40,248 nt of DNA from Caenimonas koreensis DSM 17982. Lineage in GTDB: Bacteria > Pseudomonadota > Gammaproteobacteria > Burkholderiales > Burkholderiaceae_C. The position numbers were made by a program, and so were the translations under genes. The notes under the pieces were generated by a model, which worked only from the letters and a program-made list of their open reading frames with translations, was not told the origin of the DNA and did not search any database. The first letter of the stretch is position 1, and the number at the start of each line of letters is the position of its first letter. Of this stretch, positions 1 to 7,994 are shown piece by piece. The DNA lies in NCBI RefSeq assembly GCF_009646335.1, contig NZ_WJBU01000029.1, forward strand, positions 1 through 40,248, given 5' to 3'.

Positions 1-77
1 ATCTGATGGCGAGATTCGACAGTGCGATCGGCTTGGCTTGGTCGCACGGAGTGATCACCGATGAAGTCAACACCTGA
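1..77 (+). CDS. C-terminal tail of an unidentified protein (cut by window edge)
   Basis: An open frame runs in from the left edge and ends at the TGA at 75-77, giving about 24 residues ending GVITDEVNT. It lies about 50 bases before the conserved part of the GajA-like gene and on the same strand. The fragment is too short to assign to a family, and it could be a chance open frame. I see no domain signature in it. Confidence 0.3.
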   Translation, partial: LMARFDSAIGLAWSHGVITDEVNT

Positions 78-133
78 CCAGCCATAGCTCAGTCGCTGCA
101 ATCAAGACGGGATCGCCGGACGCTTACGCAAGA

Positions 134-1840
134 ATTCGAAGAATCGAGATTACAAATTTTCGGTCGATCCAACGCCTGGACTGGTTTCCACATCCGGGTA
201 TCAACGCGATCATCGGATCTGGTGACAGCGGAAAGTCCTCCGTGCTTGACGCAATCGAATGGTGCATTGGCGCACGCAACTCTGTGCCCGTCACTGATGC
301 AGACTTCCACAACGTCGACACCGAGAAAGCCATCTCAATCACGGTGACGGTCGGTGACCTGTCAGGGCGCCTTCTTAACCTTGAATCGTACGGTTCCTTC
401 TTCCGACACTTCGACGCCGAGACCTCGACCATTGACGACGAACCTCTAAGCGGCGCGGAATCGGTCCTGACCATCAACTTGACGATCCAGGCAGACCTGC
501 AGCCAATTTGGTCACTCGTCTCGGAGAGTGCTGCTGAGGCCGGCAAATCCAGAATGTTGCGATGGGAGGATCGCACGCTCGTGCATCCTTCGCGCCTAGG
601 CAATTACATCGCGAGCCAGTTGTCATGGTCGCGTGGCTCGATTCTCCACAAGCTGACCGCTGAGCGGACCCAAACCGGACCGGCGCTTGCTCAGGCAGCG
701 CGCAACGCGCGCAGCGCCTTCGGGCGCATCACCGGAAGCCAGTTCGAGGAGACGCTGGATGCCGTAAAGACCGTAGCCGGGAGACTTGGCCTTGCAGTGG
801 GCGACACCCCGCACGCCACACTCGACGCGCACAACGTGTCGTTGACAGACGGAGCGATAGCGCTACATGACACACAGGGTGTCCCGTTACGGTCACTTGG
901 AACGGGTTCGTCCCGCCTGCTTACCGCAGGCTTGCAGCGCTTCGTTGCCGAAGAGGCGGGCAGTTCCATTCTGCTGGTCGATGAAGTGGAACACGGGCTC
1001 GAACCACACCGAATCCGCAAGCTGCTCGGTGAGATGGGATACAAGGAAGCCGAGCCTGCCATCCAGACGTTTCTAACTACACACTCGCCGGTTGTACTTC
1101 TGGAATTGGGCACTCCGCCCCTCCACGTGCTCCGGCGAAAGCTCAGTCACCACCAAATCCTGAAGGTTGCAGCTGATACGCAGGGAACACTACGCACCGC
1201 CCCGGATGCATTCTTGGCGGAATCCGTGATCGTCTGCGAAGGGGCCACCGAAGTCGGCTTTGTACGAGGCCTTGACCAACATCTTGAACGGATCGGCAAA
1301 CCCACACTGTTCAGTCATAGCGTGACAGCGATCGACATAAAAGGTGGCGGGCCCGACTCTATGATTTTGCGCGGCGTGCTGCTCGCGAAGCTTGGATACC
1401 GGGTCGCTGTATTCATCGATGCGGACAAGCCTGCGAGTGCATTCAGGGTGCAGGAGTTAGAGGATCTGGGCGGTCGCCTTTTCACCTGGAGGACTCCCAG
1501 AACAACTGAAGGCGAATTGTTCCAGAGCCTGGCAGCACCTGACGCGGCGGCGTTGTTGGCGCGAGCGTATGAACTGAACCCGAAGACGGATGACCACATC
1601 AAGTCCAAGTCGTCCGGCAAATTAACGTATGCATCTGCCCTGAGTGCCCTGCAGTCGAGTGGACCAACGGAATCGCTTCGGCAGACGCTCGGTGACACGG
1701 CGCATGCATGCGAGTGGTTCAAAAGCGTTGGCAAGATGGAAGATGCCGTACGCGACATCATCGGTCCGGGACTAAAGACTGCAGACCAAGGGTTCAGCGG
1801 TCAAGTGGCGGAACTGATTAAGTGGGTCCGTGCATGCTGA
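134..1840 (+). CDS. gajA: GajA-like OLD-family ATPase with Toprim nuclease domain (Gabija)
   Basis: This is an overcoming-lysogenization-defect (OLD) type protein of about 568 residues, close to the usual GajA length. The ATPase part shows Walker A GSGDSGKSS (about residues 28-36), a signature-like LGTGSSRLLTAGLQ, Walker B ILLVDEVEHGLEPHR (about 279-293) and the switch histidine in TTHS. The C-terminal Toprim part shows VCEGATE (Glu about 369) and FIDADKP (Asp about 429 and 431), the metal ligands of a nuclease centre. In Gabija, GajA is a nucleotide-sensing DNA endonuclease that works with the helicase GajB, which overlaps it here by 7 bases. The start is uncertain. A GTG at 242 would remove Walker A, yet from the in-frame TGA at 62-64 to 242 there is no ATG, GTG or TTG. 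The family-like N-terminus (RIRRIEITNFRSIQ) begins near 131-134, where the codon is ATT. Family assignment is firm; the defence role rests on the pairing. Confidence 0.85.
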   Translation: MRRIEITNFRSIQRLDWFPHPGINAIIGSGDSGKSSVLDAIEWCIGARNSVPVTDADFHNVDTEKAISITVTVGDLSGRLLNLESYGSFFRHFDAETSTIDDEPLSGAESVLTINLTIQADLQPIWSLVSESAAEAGKSRMLRWEDRTLVHPSRLGNYIASQLSWSRGSILHKLTAERTQTGPALAQAARNARSAFGRITGSQFEETLDAVKTVAGRLGLAVGDTPHATLDAHNVSLTDGAIALHDTQGVPLRSLGTGSSRLLTAGLQRFVAEEAGSSILLVDEVEHGLEPHRIRKLLGEMGYKEAEPAIQTFLTTHSPVVLLELGTPPLHVLRRKLSHHQILKVAADTQGTLRTAPDAFLAESVIVCEGATEVGFVRGLDQHLERIGKPTLFSHSVTAIDIKGGGPDSMILRGVLLAKLGYRVAVFIDADKPASAFRVQELEDLGGRLFTWRTPRTTEGELFQSLAAPDAAALLARAYELNPKTDDHIKSKSSGKLTYASALSALQSSGPTESLRQTLGDTAHACEWFKSVGKMEDAVRDIIGPGLKTADQGFSGQVAELIKWVRAC

Positions 1841-3267
1841 CACTTCAGCCGGACGAGGTGCAGCGCGGCAGCGTTACAGCCGCCGCCGGCTGCGGCAAGA
1901 CACAACTGATCGCTAGTTGCATCGGGCGTCACACTGACCACAGGCCCATCCTAGTTCTGACGCACACCCTCGCCGGTGTCGCTGCCCTCAAGGACCGGCT
2001 GCGGCGCATCGAAGTCCTTGGTGCGGCCTATCGTCTTATGACGCTGGATGCTTTTGCTCAATGGCTGGTTGGAGCGTTTCCAAGGCGCACCCAAATGGAT
2101 TTGAGAGCCATGCGCGTGTCGGGCAACCCTTTCGACTACACATCAGTCCAACAGGCGGCGGCACAGCTGATCATGGATCATCATTTGGATGACCTTCTGC
2201 CCGCAACCTACGCGCGGCTGTTCGTCGACGAGTATCAAGACTGCTCGGTGGAGCAGCATGGGATGGTTAAAGCCATCGCTCGCCTCGTACCGACGTGCGT
2301 TTTCGGCGATGAGATGCAGGCCATCTTCACGTTCGGCCGTGCGGCACCGGTGGATTGGGACAATGACGTCGTGCCCTGCTTTCCACCTATAGGAGAACTC
2401 AACGATCCATGGCGCTGGCGCAAGGTGGGCAAGGAACCATTTGGCCGCTGGCTTGTCGGGGTGCGTGCCCAGCTAAAAGCAGGAGGGGGCGTCGACCTCA
2501 CCCGCGCCCCGGCAGAAGTCGACTGGCGTACCTTCACCGACGCGAGCGCTCTTGCCGTGCGCCGCAAAGCTGCGGGTTGCTCCGTGGCGAAAGGCAGTTC
2601 CGTGCTCGTCATGGGACAAAGCTTCAGTACCTCGAGTCAGCACAGGATCGCGCGGCAAACGCATGGGGCCCATACAGCCGAAGCATCAGAACTTGACGAC
2701 CTGCTGAACTTTGCCATGCAATTTGAGGTGGGGTCAGCCATGGCACTTGACGCGCTGCTCGCTCTGGCCGCATCCGCCGTGGCAAATGCCAACATTTCGC
2801 ACCTGAAGGCGCGATTGAAGAGCCTGAAGGCCAAGCGAGCGATCAAGGAAGCAAACGAGACTGAAGAGCTTGTCCTCCAGTTCGATGGGAGTCCCACCAC
2901 GCAGCACGCGGCAACCTTGCTGGAAGCAATCGCTCGACAGCCGAAGGCGAGGGTGTTTCGACGCGAGATCTATTTCGGTGTGATCGCTGCTTTGCGCAGG
3001 TGCTCTGAACGCAAGTGCTCCGTCGCCGAGGCTATTCAGCAAGTGCGCGACGGCTACCGCCACGCCGGTCGCAAAGTGTCGGGACGTGTCGTCGGCAGCA
3101 CGCTCCTGCTAAAGGGCCTTGAAGCCGACACTGCGGTGGTCCTCTACCCGGAAGAGATGGATGCCAAGAATCTATACGTTGCCATGACAAGAGGAGCCCG
3201 ACGGCTGGTGATTTGTTCGGGTGCATCGATACTTATTCCTAAGCCCGCGATGGGCCGCCCGGCATAG
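1834..3267 (+). CDS. gajB: GajB-like UvrD/PcrA-type helicase (Gabija)
   Basis: A superfamily 1 helicase of about 477 residues, far shorter than UvrD (about 700) and matching GajB. Visible motifs are Walker A AAAGCGKT (about residues 16-23), Walker B FVDEYQD, motif III FGDEMQAIF, and near the C-terminus the V/VI region LLLKGLEADTAVV and NLYVAMTRGARRL with its arginine finger. The ATG at 1834 is preferred over the GTG at 1822. It gives the tight overlap with the gajA stop (TGA at 1838-1840), and the AAGTGGG stretch just upstream can serve as ribosome-binding site, while the GTG lies inside that stretch. The overlap implies translational coupling and a fixed ratio with GajA. In Gabija, GajB is an ATPase/helicase activated by DNA ends. 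A solitary UvrD-like protein is less likely given the partner. Confidence 0.85.
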   Translation: MLTLQPDEVQRGSVTAAAGCGKTQLIASCIGRHTDHRPILVLTHTLAGVAALKDRLRRIEVLGAAYRLMTLDAFAQWLVGAFPRRTQMDLRAMRVSGNPFDYTSVQQAAAQLIMDHHLDDLLPATYARLFVDEYQDCSVEQHGMVKAIARLVPTCVFGDEMQAIFTFGRAAPVDWDNDVVPCFPPIGELNDPWRWRKVGKEPFGRWLVGVRAQLKAGGGVDLTRAPAEVDWRTFTDASALAVRRKAAGCSVAKGSSVLVMGQSFSTSSQHRIARQTHGAHTAEASELDDLLNFAMQFEVGSAMALDALLALAASAVANANISHLKARLKSLKAKRAIKEANETEELVLQFDGSPTTQHAATLLEAIARQPKARVFRREIYFGVIAALRRCSERKCSVAEAIQQVRDGYRHAGRKVSGRVVGSTLLLKGLEADTAVVLYPEEMDAKNLYVAMTRGARRLVICSGASILIPKPAMGRPA

Positions 3268-3399
3268 CATGAGCCCACCCGCCCTCGACCCATAGCACTT
3301 AATCTGCGCAGAGCACAAGGCAAGGAGATGGTAGGGTCGTGTAGAGGCACCCAAAACAGTGACCTGCGTATCCGCTAGAACTCCCCTTATCCCTCCACC

Positions 3400-4077
3400 A
3401 TGCACTTCGACGACGTAATCCTCACCCGCCGCAGCATCCGCGGCTACAAGCCCGACCCCGTCCCCCGCGCCCTCATCGAAGAAATCCTTGCACTCGCCAT
3501 GCGCGCTCCTTCGTCCATGAACACGCAGCCGTGGAACTTCTATGTCGTCACGGGCGAGGCTCTCGACCGCATTCGCGCAGGCAACACCGAACGCATGCTC
3601 GCCGGCGTGCCGCAGTCGCGTGAGTTCCGCACGGGCGAGGCCTTCGCGGGCCAGCACCGCGAGCGGCAGATCGGCGTTGCCAAACAGTTGTTCGCGGCCA
3701 TGGGCATTGCGCGCGACGACGCAGTGATGCGGCAAGACTGGGTGATGCGCGGCTTTCGCCAGTTCGACGCGCCGGTGTGCGTCATCATCACTTACGACCG
3801 CGTGCTCGCCAGCAGCGACGACACGGCCTTTGACTGCGGCGCCGTCGCCACGGCGCTCGTCAACGCCGCGTGGTCGCGCGGCCTCGGCTGCGTGATCAAC
3901 AGCCAGGGCATCATGCAGTCGCCCGTGGTGCGCGAGCACGCAGGCATTGCCGCAGACCAGGTGATCATGAAGAGCATCGCGCTTGGCTGGCCCGATGAAT
4001 CTTTTCCGGCCAACGCTGTGGTGTCTGAACGCAAGAGCGTGAGCGAGGCAGCTGTGTTCGTGGGTTTCAACGACTAG
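3400..4077 (+). CDS. nitroreductase family protein
   Basis: A 225-residue flavoprotein of the nitroreductase family, of normal length. The N-terminal TRRSIRGYKPDPVP (about residues 9-22) and APSSMNTQPWNFYVVTG (about 36-52) are the typical FMN-binding segments. The C-terminal GLGCVINSQGI and the closing region fit the second half of the FMN site. The family uses NAD(P)H and FMN to reduce nitroaromatics, quinones or related compounds; the substrate is not readable here. It is followed after 13 bases by a same-strand hydrolase, so the two may be co-transcribed. The ribosome-binding site before the ATG is weak. Confidence 0.9.
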   Translation: MHFDDVILTRRSIRGYKPDPVPRALIEEILALAMRAPSSMNTQPWNFYVVTGEALDRIRAGNTERMLAGVPQSREFRTGEAFAGQHRERQIGVAKQLFAAMGIARDDAVMRQDWVMRGFRQFDAPVCVIITYDRVLASSDDTAFDCGAVATALVNAAWSRGLGCVINSQGIMQSPVVREHAGIAADQVIMKSIALGWPDESFPANAVVSERKSVSEAAVFVGFND

Positions 4078-4090
4078 AGAGCTGCGCAAG

Positions 4091-5038
4091 ATGCAATCTT
4101 CACGTTGGATGTCAGCGCTGGTCTCGTTGTTCGTCGCAGGCACCGCGTTCGCCCAGCGCGTGCCGATGGCAACTGCAGACGAGCCCTTCGCAGCAGACGC
4201 GCTGGTAAAGGGCGTGAGCGCAACGCGCGAGTCCTGCGCGCAGCTGCAGGGCGGTGTGTGGGCAGATGCCGGCTCGTTCGGCGCGGAGTGTCTGCGCTCG
4301 TGGGTGCACGGGCTCGATGGCGACGTTGCCAGCAACGTGCTGGTCTATCTCCCGCCCGACCAGTTGACTTTCAACCTGCCCGCGCCGGGCTACACCAGCT
4401 TGAGTCCGTCGCGCATGGCAGCGCTCACCGCGCAGATGCAGCGCAGCGCGGGTGTGCCATTCATCTTCCTCGCGCGCCCCGGCACCTTTGGCTCGTCGGG
4501 CACGCACGGCGATCGTCGCCGCGAAGCTGAAGCCAGGCTCGTCTCCGCTGCGCTCGATGCGCTGCGGCGCAAGCACGGCATCACGCGCTTTGTCGTCAGC
4601 GGGCTCAGCGGCGGCGGCCATACCGTCGCGGCTCTGCTGGGCTGGCGCTCAGACATTGTTTGCGCGGTTGCTGCGTCTGCCGTGTCTTCACCGCGCATGC
4701 GCTGGCAGGCGATGGGCCAGTCGCAAGATGTCACGGGGCACTCCGATTCGTACGAACCCGTTGAGCATCTCGCGCACCTCGCAAGAGGCACGATGCATCC
4801 GCAGTTGCGGGTGTTTGTGCTCGGCGACCTGAAAGACAGCAACGTGCCCTGGGCCACACAACTTCCTTTGGCAACGCGGCTTCAGCAGATGGGTGTGCCC
4901 ACGCAGTTGCTGAATGCCGAGGGCAGCGACGCACAGCACCATGCCCTGAGCGACACGACTCGCGCGGTGGGCGCCGCGTGTGCCAAAGGGGTGGGCACGC
5001 CTGACATCGTGGAACTCGTGAAGGGGCGCAGGGGTTAG
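4091..5038 (+). CDS. exported alpha/beta hydrolase
   Basis: A 315-residue protein with a clear Sec signal peptide (residues 1 to about 21, cleavage after GTAFA). The nucleophile elbow is VSGLSGGGH, with Ser about 173. Candidate partners are Asp about 249 in LGDLKDS and His about 283-284 in SDAQHHAL. Two N-terminal cysteines (about 49 and 67) could pair after export. The fold and triad suggest a periplasmic or secreted esterase/peptidase-like hydrolase; the substrate is unknown. It follows the nitroreductase by 13 bases and probably shares its transcript. Confidence 0.75.
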   Translation: MQSSRWMSALVSLFVAGTAFAQRVPMATADEPFAADALVKGVSATRESCAQLQGGVWADAGSFGAECLRSWVHGLDGDVASNVLVYLPPDQLTFNLPAPGYTSLSPSRMAALTAQMQRSAGVPFIFLARPGTFGSSGTHGDRRREAEARLVSAALDALRRKHGITRFVVSGLSGGGHTVAALLGWRSDIVCAVAASAVSSPRMRWQAMGQSQDVTGHSDSYEPVEHLAHLARGTMHPQLRVFVLGDLKDSNVPWATQLPLATRLQQMGVPTQLLNAEGSDAQHHALSDTTRAVGAACAKGVGTPDIVELVKGRRG

Positions 5039-5067
5039 TGGCTCGATCTGCTGCTGCGCACGCAGCG

Positions 5068-5100
5068 ACCAATGTCAAATCTTCGTCGAAGCGCCTCGCA
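5068..5100. repeat. direct repeat copy 1 (fossil of the 3' end of the 6121-6495 gene)
   Basis: These 33 bases match 6136-6168 with one mismatch, 1068 bases apart in the same orientation. In the second copy the sequence encodes CEALRRRFEIG at the C-terminus of the small minus-strand protein. Here the minus strand reads CEALRRRFDIG with no gene around it, so it looks like a leftover 3' fragment of a duplicated gene. The two copies bracket the GT-A-like gene. Confidence 0.75.
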
Positions 5101-5119
5101 AGCTAGCGCCTCCTTCGCC

Positions 5120-6076
5120 TCACGCGTCCCCACGCGACACCAGGTACTCACCCACTGCGGCTTTCAAACCTTCTGTGCCTGCGGCAAAGCGCAGCGCGTC
5201 GCCACTGCGGTCGAGGTCTCGTCGCGGATCGTAGTCGCGGCTTTGAAGAATGCTGTGGCGCATGCCGTACTGCCTGCCCGCCAGCTTGCCGTGCCACAGA
5301 TGCAGCAGACGGTTGTCAGCCAGGCCCACACCCGGCAGCGTGCGAAGGCAGCGGCGCGCCCAGGTGCGGATGTCCGCCTGGTGGCCGGGTGCCAGCGAGC
5401 GATGGTGAAAGTGTTCGTCCAGGCGCCCCATCGCCGCCGACACCAGCACCTGGTCACCGCCGCCGACGATATTGCATTCGTACAGCTCGAAGCCCGGTAG
5501 CGCCTCCAGGCGCAGCGCGATAGACATACCGGGGATGCCCGACACCTGTATCACCGTAGGCGCCATGGCCTGCACGAGTTCCGATTTGGTGTCGAACAAC
5601 GGGCGGCCCTGCGCGAGCGCACTGGCGATGGACGGCAAGCTGCGCTCCGGCGCCACCGCCATGAGCTGCGCGATGTCCCGCACGCTGGGCGACAGCGGCG
5701 GCAGATAGTCCACGCGCGAAAACGTTTGCACCAGCGGGCACACATCCAGCTGCGCCGTCACGCGCTCGGCCCAGCCTGGCTGGGCAAACACGGCGTCGGC
5801 GTCGATCAGCGCAACATCGCGGGCCAGCGACTGCGCACGGATTGCCGCCAGGCCGCGATTGAGCAAGCGCTCTTTCTGCCACAGCAAGTCACCGCCCTTG
5901 ACCTGGATCAGCACGTCGGCGTCGCCAGACGCGAGTTCAAAGCGGCCGTCGGGAGCCCATTCCACCGTGACCAGCGGCACGTCCAGGTTCCGTCGAAACA
6001 CGTGGTAATTGTGGCGGCGGCGCTGCGCGCCAAACGGGTTGTAGTAGGCAGTCAGTGCGACAAGCGGGGCCATCAT
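5120..6076 (-). CDS. putative GT-A-fold glycosyltransferase-like protein
   Basis: A 318-residue cytoplasmic protein without signal peptide or membrane segment. It begins with a beta-strand-like VALTAYYNP, has LLWQKERLLNRGL (about residues 64-76), then VALIDADAVF with a DxD motif (Asp about 92 and 94). This order resembles nucleotide-sugar-dependent GT-A glycosyltransferases, where DxD binds the metal and the sugar nucleotide. Later features include a GGGDQ segment (about 212) and HLWHGK near the C-terminus, common in such proteins. I cannot name the donor or acceptor. Two adjacent ATGs occur at the start and the first is used. The gene is flanked by a direct repeat derived from its upstream neighbour, suggesting local duplication or insertion. 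Confidence 0.6.
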   Translation of the reverse strand: MMAPLVALTAYYNPFGAQRRRHNYHVFRRNLDVPLVTVEWAPDGRFELASGDADVLIQVKGGDLLWQKERLLNRGLAAIRAQSLARDVALIDADAVFAQPGWAERVTAQLDVCPLVQTFSRVDYLPPLSPSVRDIAQLMAVAPERSLPSIASALAQGRPLFDTKSELVQAMAPTVIQVSGIPGMSIALRLEALPGFELYECNIVGGGDQVLVSAAMGRLDEHFHHRSLAPGHQADIRTWARRCLRTLPGVGLADNRLLHLWHGKLAGRQYGMRHSILQSRDYDPRRDLDRSGDALRFAAGTEGLKAAVGEYLVSRGDA

Positions 6077-6120
6077 GGCGTCAATTGTCGGACATGATTT
6101 GCATCAACTGATGTCAATGA

Positions 6121-6495
6121 CTAAGGCTGCCAGCCACCAATTTCAAATCTTCGTCGAAGCGCCTCGCAGAACGTGCGCGTGCCGGTGAGCGTGAGCGTGA
6201 AGGTGGCTCGCTTCGATCCGCTGATGGGTGCAAGAGAGACGTCGCCGCTACCTTCATCCACCATCACGTTCAACGGCGTACCCGGCTCGATGAGGCCTTG
6301 CGCGTCGTAAGCCCACTCGCCCTCTTCCTCCTGCGGGCCGCAAGGACCGAACGTGTCGATGGCCCAGTGCAGCACGGCCGTCATCTCCGCGACTACGGCA
6401 GGCACACGGTCGGGGAACACTGAGGCCATCGCGTCAAAGCTACCGCTGCCGTTTTCCTCATCGCTGAATTCAAAGTCGAGGTATTGCAGTTGCAT
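6121..6495 (-). CDS. conserved-looking small protein of unknown function
   Basis: A 124-residue acidic soluble protein starting MQLQYLDFEFSDEENG. The ATG at 6495 is chosen over a TTG at 6519 because the TTG would overlap the stop of the upstream gene and adds only an atypical RRQAHP stretch. Its beginning suggests a strand-rich fold, with a conserved-looking GSGSFDAMASV, a WAIDTFGP segment and a C-terminal TFTLTLTGTRTFCEALRRRF. I do not recognise a functional domain. It lies 20 bases downstream of the GreA/GreB-like gene and is probably in the same operon. Its 3' end holds copy 2 of the 33-bp repeat. Confidence 0.65.
   Translation of the reverse strand: MQLQYLDFEFSDEENGSGSFDAMASVFPDRVPAVVAEMTAVLHWAIDTFGPCGPQEEEGEWAYDAQGLIEPGTPLNVMVDEGSGDVSLAPISGSKRATFTLTLTGTRTFCEALRRRFEIGGWQP
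6136..6168. repeat. direct repeat copy 2 (within 3' end of the 6121-6495 gene)
   Basis: Matches 5068-5100 at 32 of 33 bases in the same orientation. This copy is inside an intact reading frame and is the likely parent of copy 1. Confidence 0.75.
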
Positions 6496-6515
6496 GGGGT
6501 GTGCTTGCCTGCGGC

Positions 6516-6998
6516 TCAATGAACCCGCAGCACCTCAAACTGCTGCCGGATGGGGGCGACCTGTATCGACACTTCATCACCCTCGCATTTGCCCAGCATG
6601 GCCTTACCCAAAGGGGCTTCGCTGCTGATGACCTGCACGAGCTGATCGCCGCTGACCAGCTTCATGCTGCCGCCATCCGGCCCGAGAAAAAGGTGTTGCT
6701 GCTTGTCGTCTGCATCGACAAGGCAGACCAGCGCGCCGAGCTGTATGCCTTTGCTGGCGTCGTAAGCGCGCGGGCGGAACTGGCGCCAATCGGCCATCGC
6801 CTGGCGAATGTCTTCGGCACGCCGGGCCTGGCCGGTGGCCAGGTAGGACGCTTCGAGCCCCAGGGTGTCGTATTTGTTTTCGGCGATGTTCTCTTCATGA
6901 GTCGCCGTTTCATGCGCCGCCCGCATGGCCTGTTCGGCTTGCAGCAGGTCTTGCGCGAGCCGCTCCAGCACCTGCTGCTGCAGCAAGAATTTATCCAT
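6516..6998 (-). CDS. GreA/GreB-family transcription elongation factor-like protein
   Basis: A 160-residue protein with the two-part Gre layout. Residues 1 to about 75 form a coiled-coil-like helical hairpin (MDKFLLQQQVLERL..., then HEENIAENKYDTLGLEAS, which corresponds to the acidic tip region). Residues from about 85 form the FKBP-like C-terminal domain (QLGALVCLVDADDKQQ, LVSGDQLVQVISSEAPLGKAMLGK, EGDEVSIQV). Gre factors enter the secondary channel of RNA polymerase and stimulate cleavage of backtracked RNA. The spacing and divergence suggest a specialised paralogue rather than housekeeping GreA. The ATG at 6998 is chosen because the domain begins there and it lies 5 bases after the stop of the nucleotidyltransferase gene, with GGATAAAG as ribosome-binding site. 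Confidence 0.8.
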   Translation of the reverse strand: MDKFLLQQQVLERLAQDLLQAEQAMRAAHETATHEENIAENKYDTLGLEASYLATGQARRAEDIRQAMADWRQFRPRAYDASKGIQLGALVCLVDADDKQQHLFLGPDGGSMKLVSGDQLVQVISSEAPLGKAMLGKCEGDEVSIQVAPIRQQFEVLRVH

Positions 6999-7003
6999 GG
7001 TCT

Positions 7004-7948
7004 TTATCCGTTTGCCGCAAGCAGGCCTTGGGCGACCAGCGCTTCGACGATCTGCGCCTGATGCAAGTCGCGCCTGCGCTTGGCGGGCTCGCGCGTGGGT
7101 GCCTGCGCGGACATCCATCGCTTGAACTGCACAAATGCGTCTGGCGCAATCGTGCGCATCAGCGCCATCTTGCCTGGTGCCGAGACAACGACATGGTCAA
7201 AACGCTTGGCCGTCGTCAAAACCTTGGCGCGAACGGCCTGTACGGGCCATAGATCGTCTTCATCGTCCGAGAACCGGAACGGATGAGGATCGTCACCCTC
7301 GGGCTGACGCCGCAAAAAATCAACCTCGAAACCTTTCTCATTGATAGCGGTTTCGTTCTGGCCCGGCTTGCGAATGAAGGTAGGGTCTGCGCGCTGAAGA
7401 ATCTGCAACATCGACGACTCGAGCTTGCCAAGGTCGGTGACGAAGCGCACGCGCTTGCGTGCGTCCCACAGCAAGTCCACATCTTGCGTCGCCAATGCGC
7501 CTTGCACGATGCGCACGCCCGCTGCCGTCTCATAGGCATAAAGCGCATGCGTTCCGACGACAACGAAGTGCTCCCCAAGGCCTGCGTCTTCAATGGCCTG
7601 CAGCACGCCCAGCACCGGCGCAGGCACACGCCCCACCTTGAGGGCGCGATTCAGGCGAACTGCATCGGCGAGCGCCGCGCGCAATGCGCGAAGGCGATCT
7701 TCGACGGCACGCTTGCCCGAGATGAAGTCCTGATAGGTCTTCTCGGTTTCGGGCGAGCGTGGGCCGATCCGGTGCTGGCGGTTGTCGGTGCGCGTACGAA
7801 TCAGATACTCGTAGTCGCCCTGCCGCTTCCAGTACATGCCGCCCACGAAAGAGCGCGCTTGCGCGTCGACACGCCTATGCTCATTGAACACCGTTGTGGA
7901 ATCGATGAGCTGGCGCGCAGCGTTGTCGGGGATGGGGAAAAAGTCCAT
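7004..7948 (-). CDS. GSU2403-type nucleotidyltransferase-fold protein
   Basis: A 314-residue protein. The C-terminal two thirds carry the nucleotidyltransferase fold: FVVVGTHALYAYE (about residues 132-144) and ATQDVDLLWDAR, whose DVD provides the metal-binding acids. Then come INEKGFEVDFLRR and a closing helical region. The N-terminal about 100 residues (VDAQARSFVGGMYWKRQGDYEYLIRTR) are typical of GSU2403-like proteins. These relate to the AbiEii/MNT nucleotidyltransferases, some of which are toxins or phage-defence factors; the target of this group is not established. The ATG lies in the right-hand edge of a long palindrome (7947-7988), with no Shine-Dalgarno visible, so expression may be controlled there. 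The GreA/GreB-like gene follows after 5 bases. Confidence 0.75.
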   Translation of the reverse strand: MDFFPIPDNAARQLIDSTTVFNEHRRVDAQARSFVGGMYWKRQGDYEYLIRTRTDNRQHRIGPRSPETEKTYQDFISGKRAVEDRLRALRAALADAVRLNRALKVGRVPAPVLGVLQAIEDAGLGEHFVVVGTHALYAYETAAGVRIVQGALATQDVDLLWDARKRVRFVTDLGKLESSMLQILQRADPTFIRKPGQNETAINEKGFEVDFLRRQPEGDDPHPFRFSDDEDDLWPVQAVRAKVLTTAKRFDHVVVSAPGKMALMRTIAPDAFVQFKRWMSAQAPTREPAKRRRDLHQAQIVEALVAQGLLAANG

Positions 7949-7988
7949 TGGCCGTATAAATCTCGAAATTGAATTTTATACGGCCAAT
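7947..7988. promoter_or_regulatory. 14-bp perfect inverted repeat over the start of the GSU2403-type gene
   Basis: The arms ATTGGCCGTATAAA (7947-7960) and TTTATACGGCCAAT (7975-7988) are exact complements separated by 14 A/T-rich bases. The left arm includes part of the start codon of the minus-strand gene, so either an RNA hairpin or a bound dimeric protein would mask the start. There is no U-tract of terminator type. An operator for autoregulation is my preferred reading. Confidence 0.6.
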
Positions 7989-7994
7989 TTTCGG

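Noticed and set aside
3172..4335. Long minus-strand frame over the nitroreductase
   Set aside because: It is a shadow of the nitroreductase and hydrolase genes, with a His/Ala/Arg-rich sequence lacking any domain.
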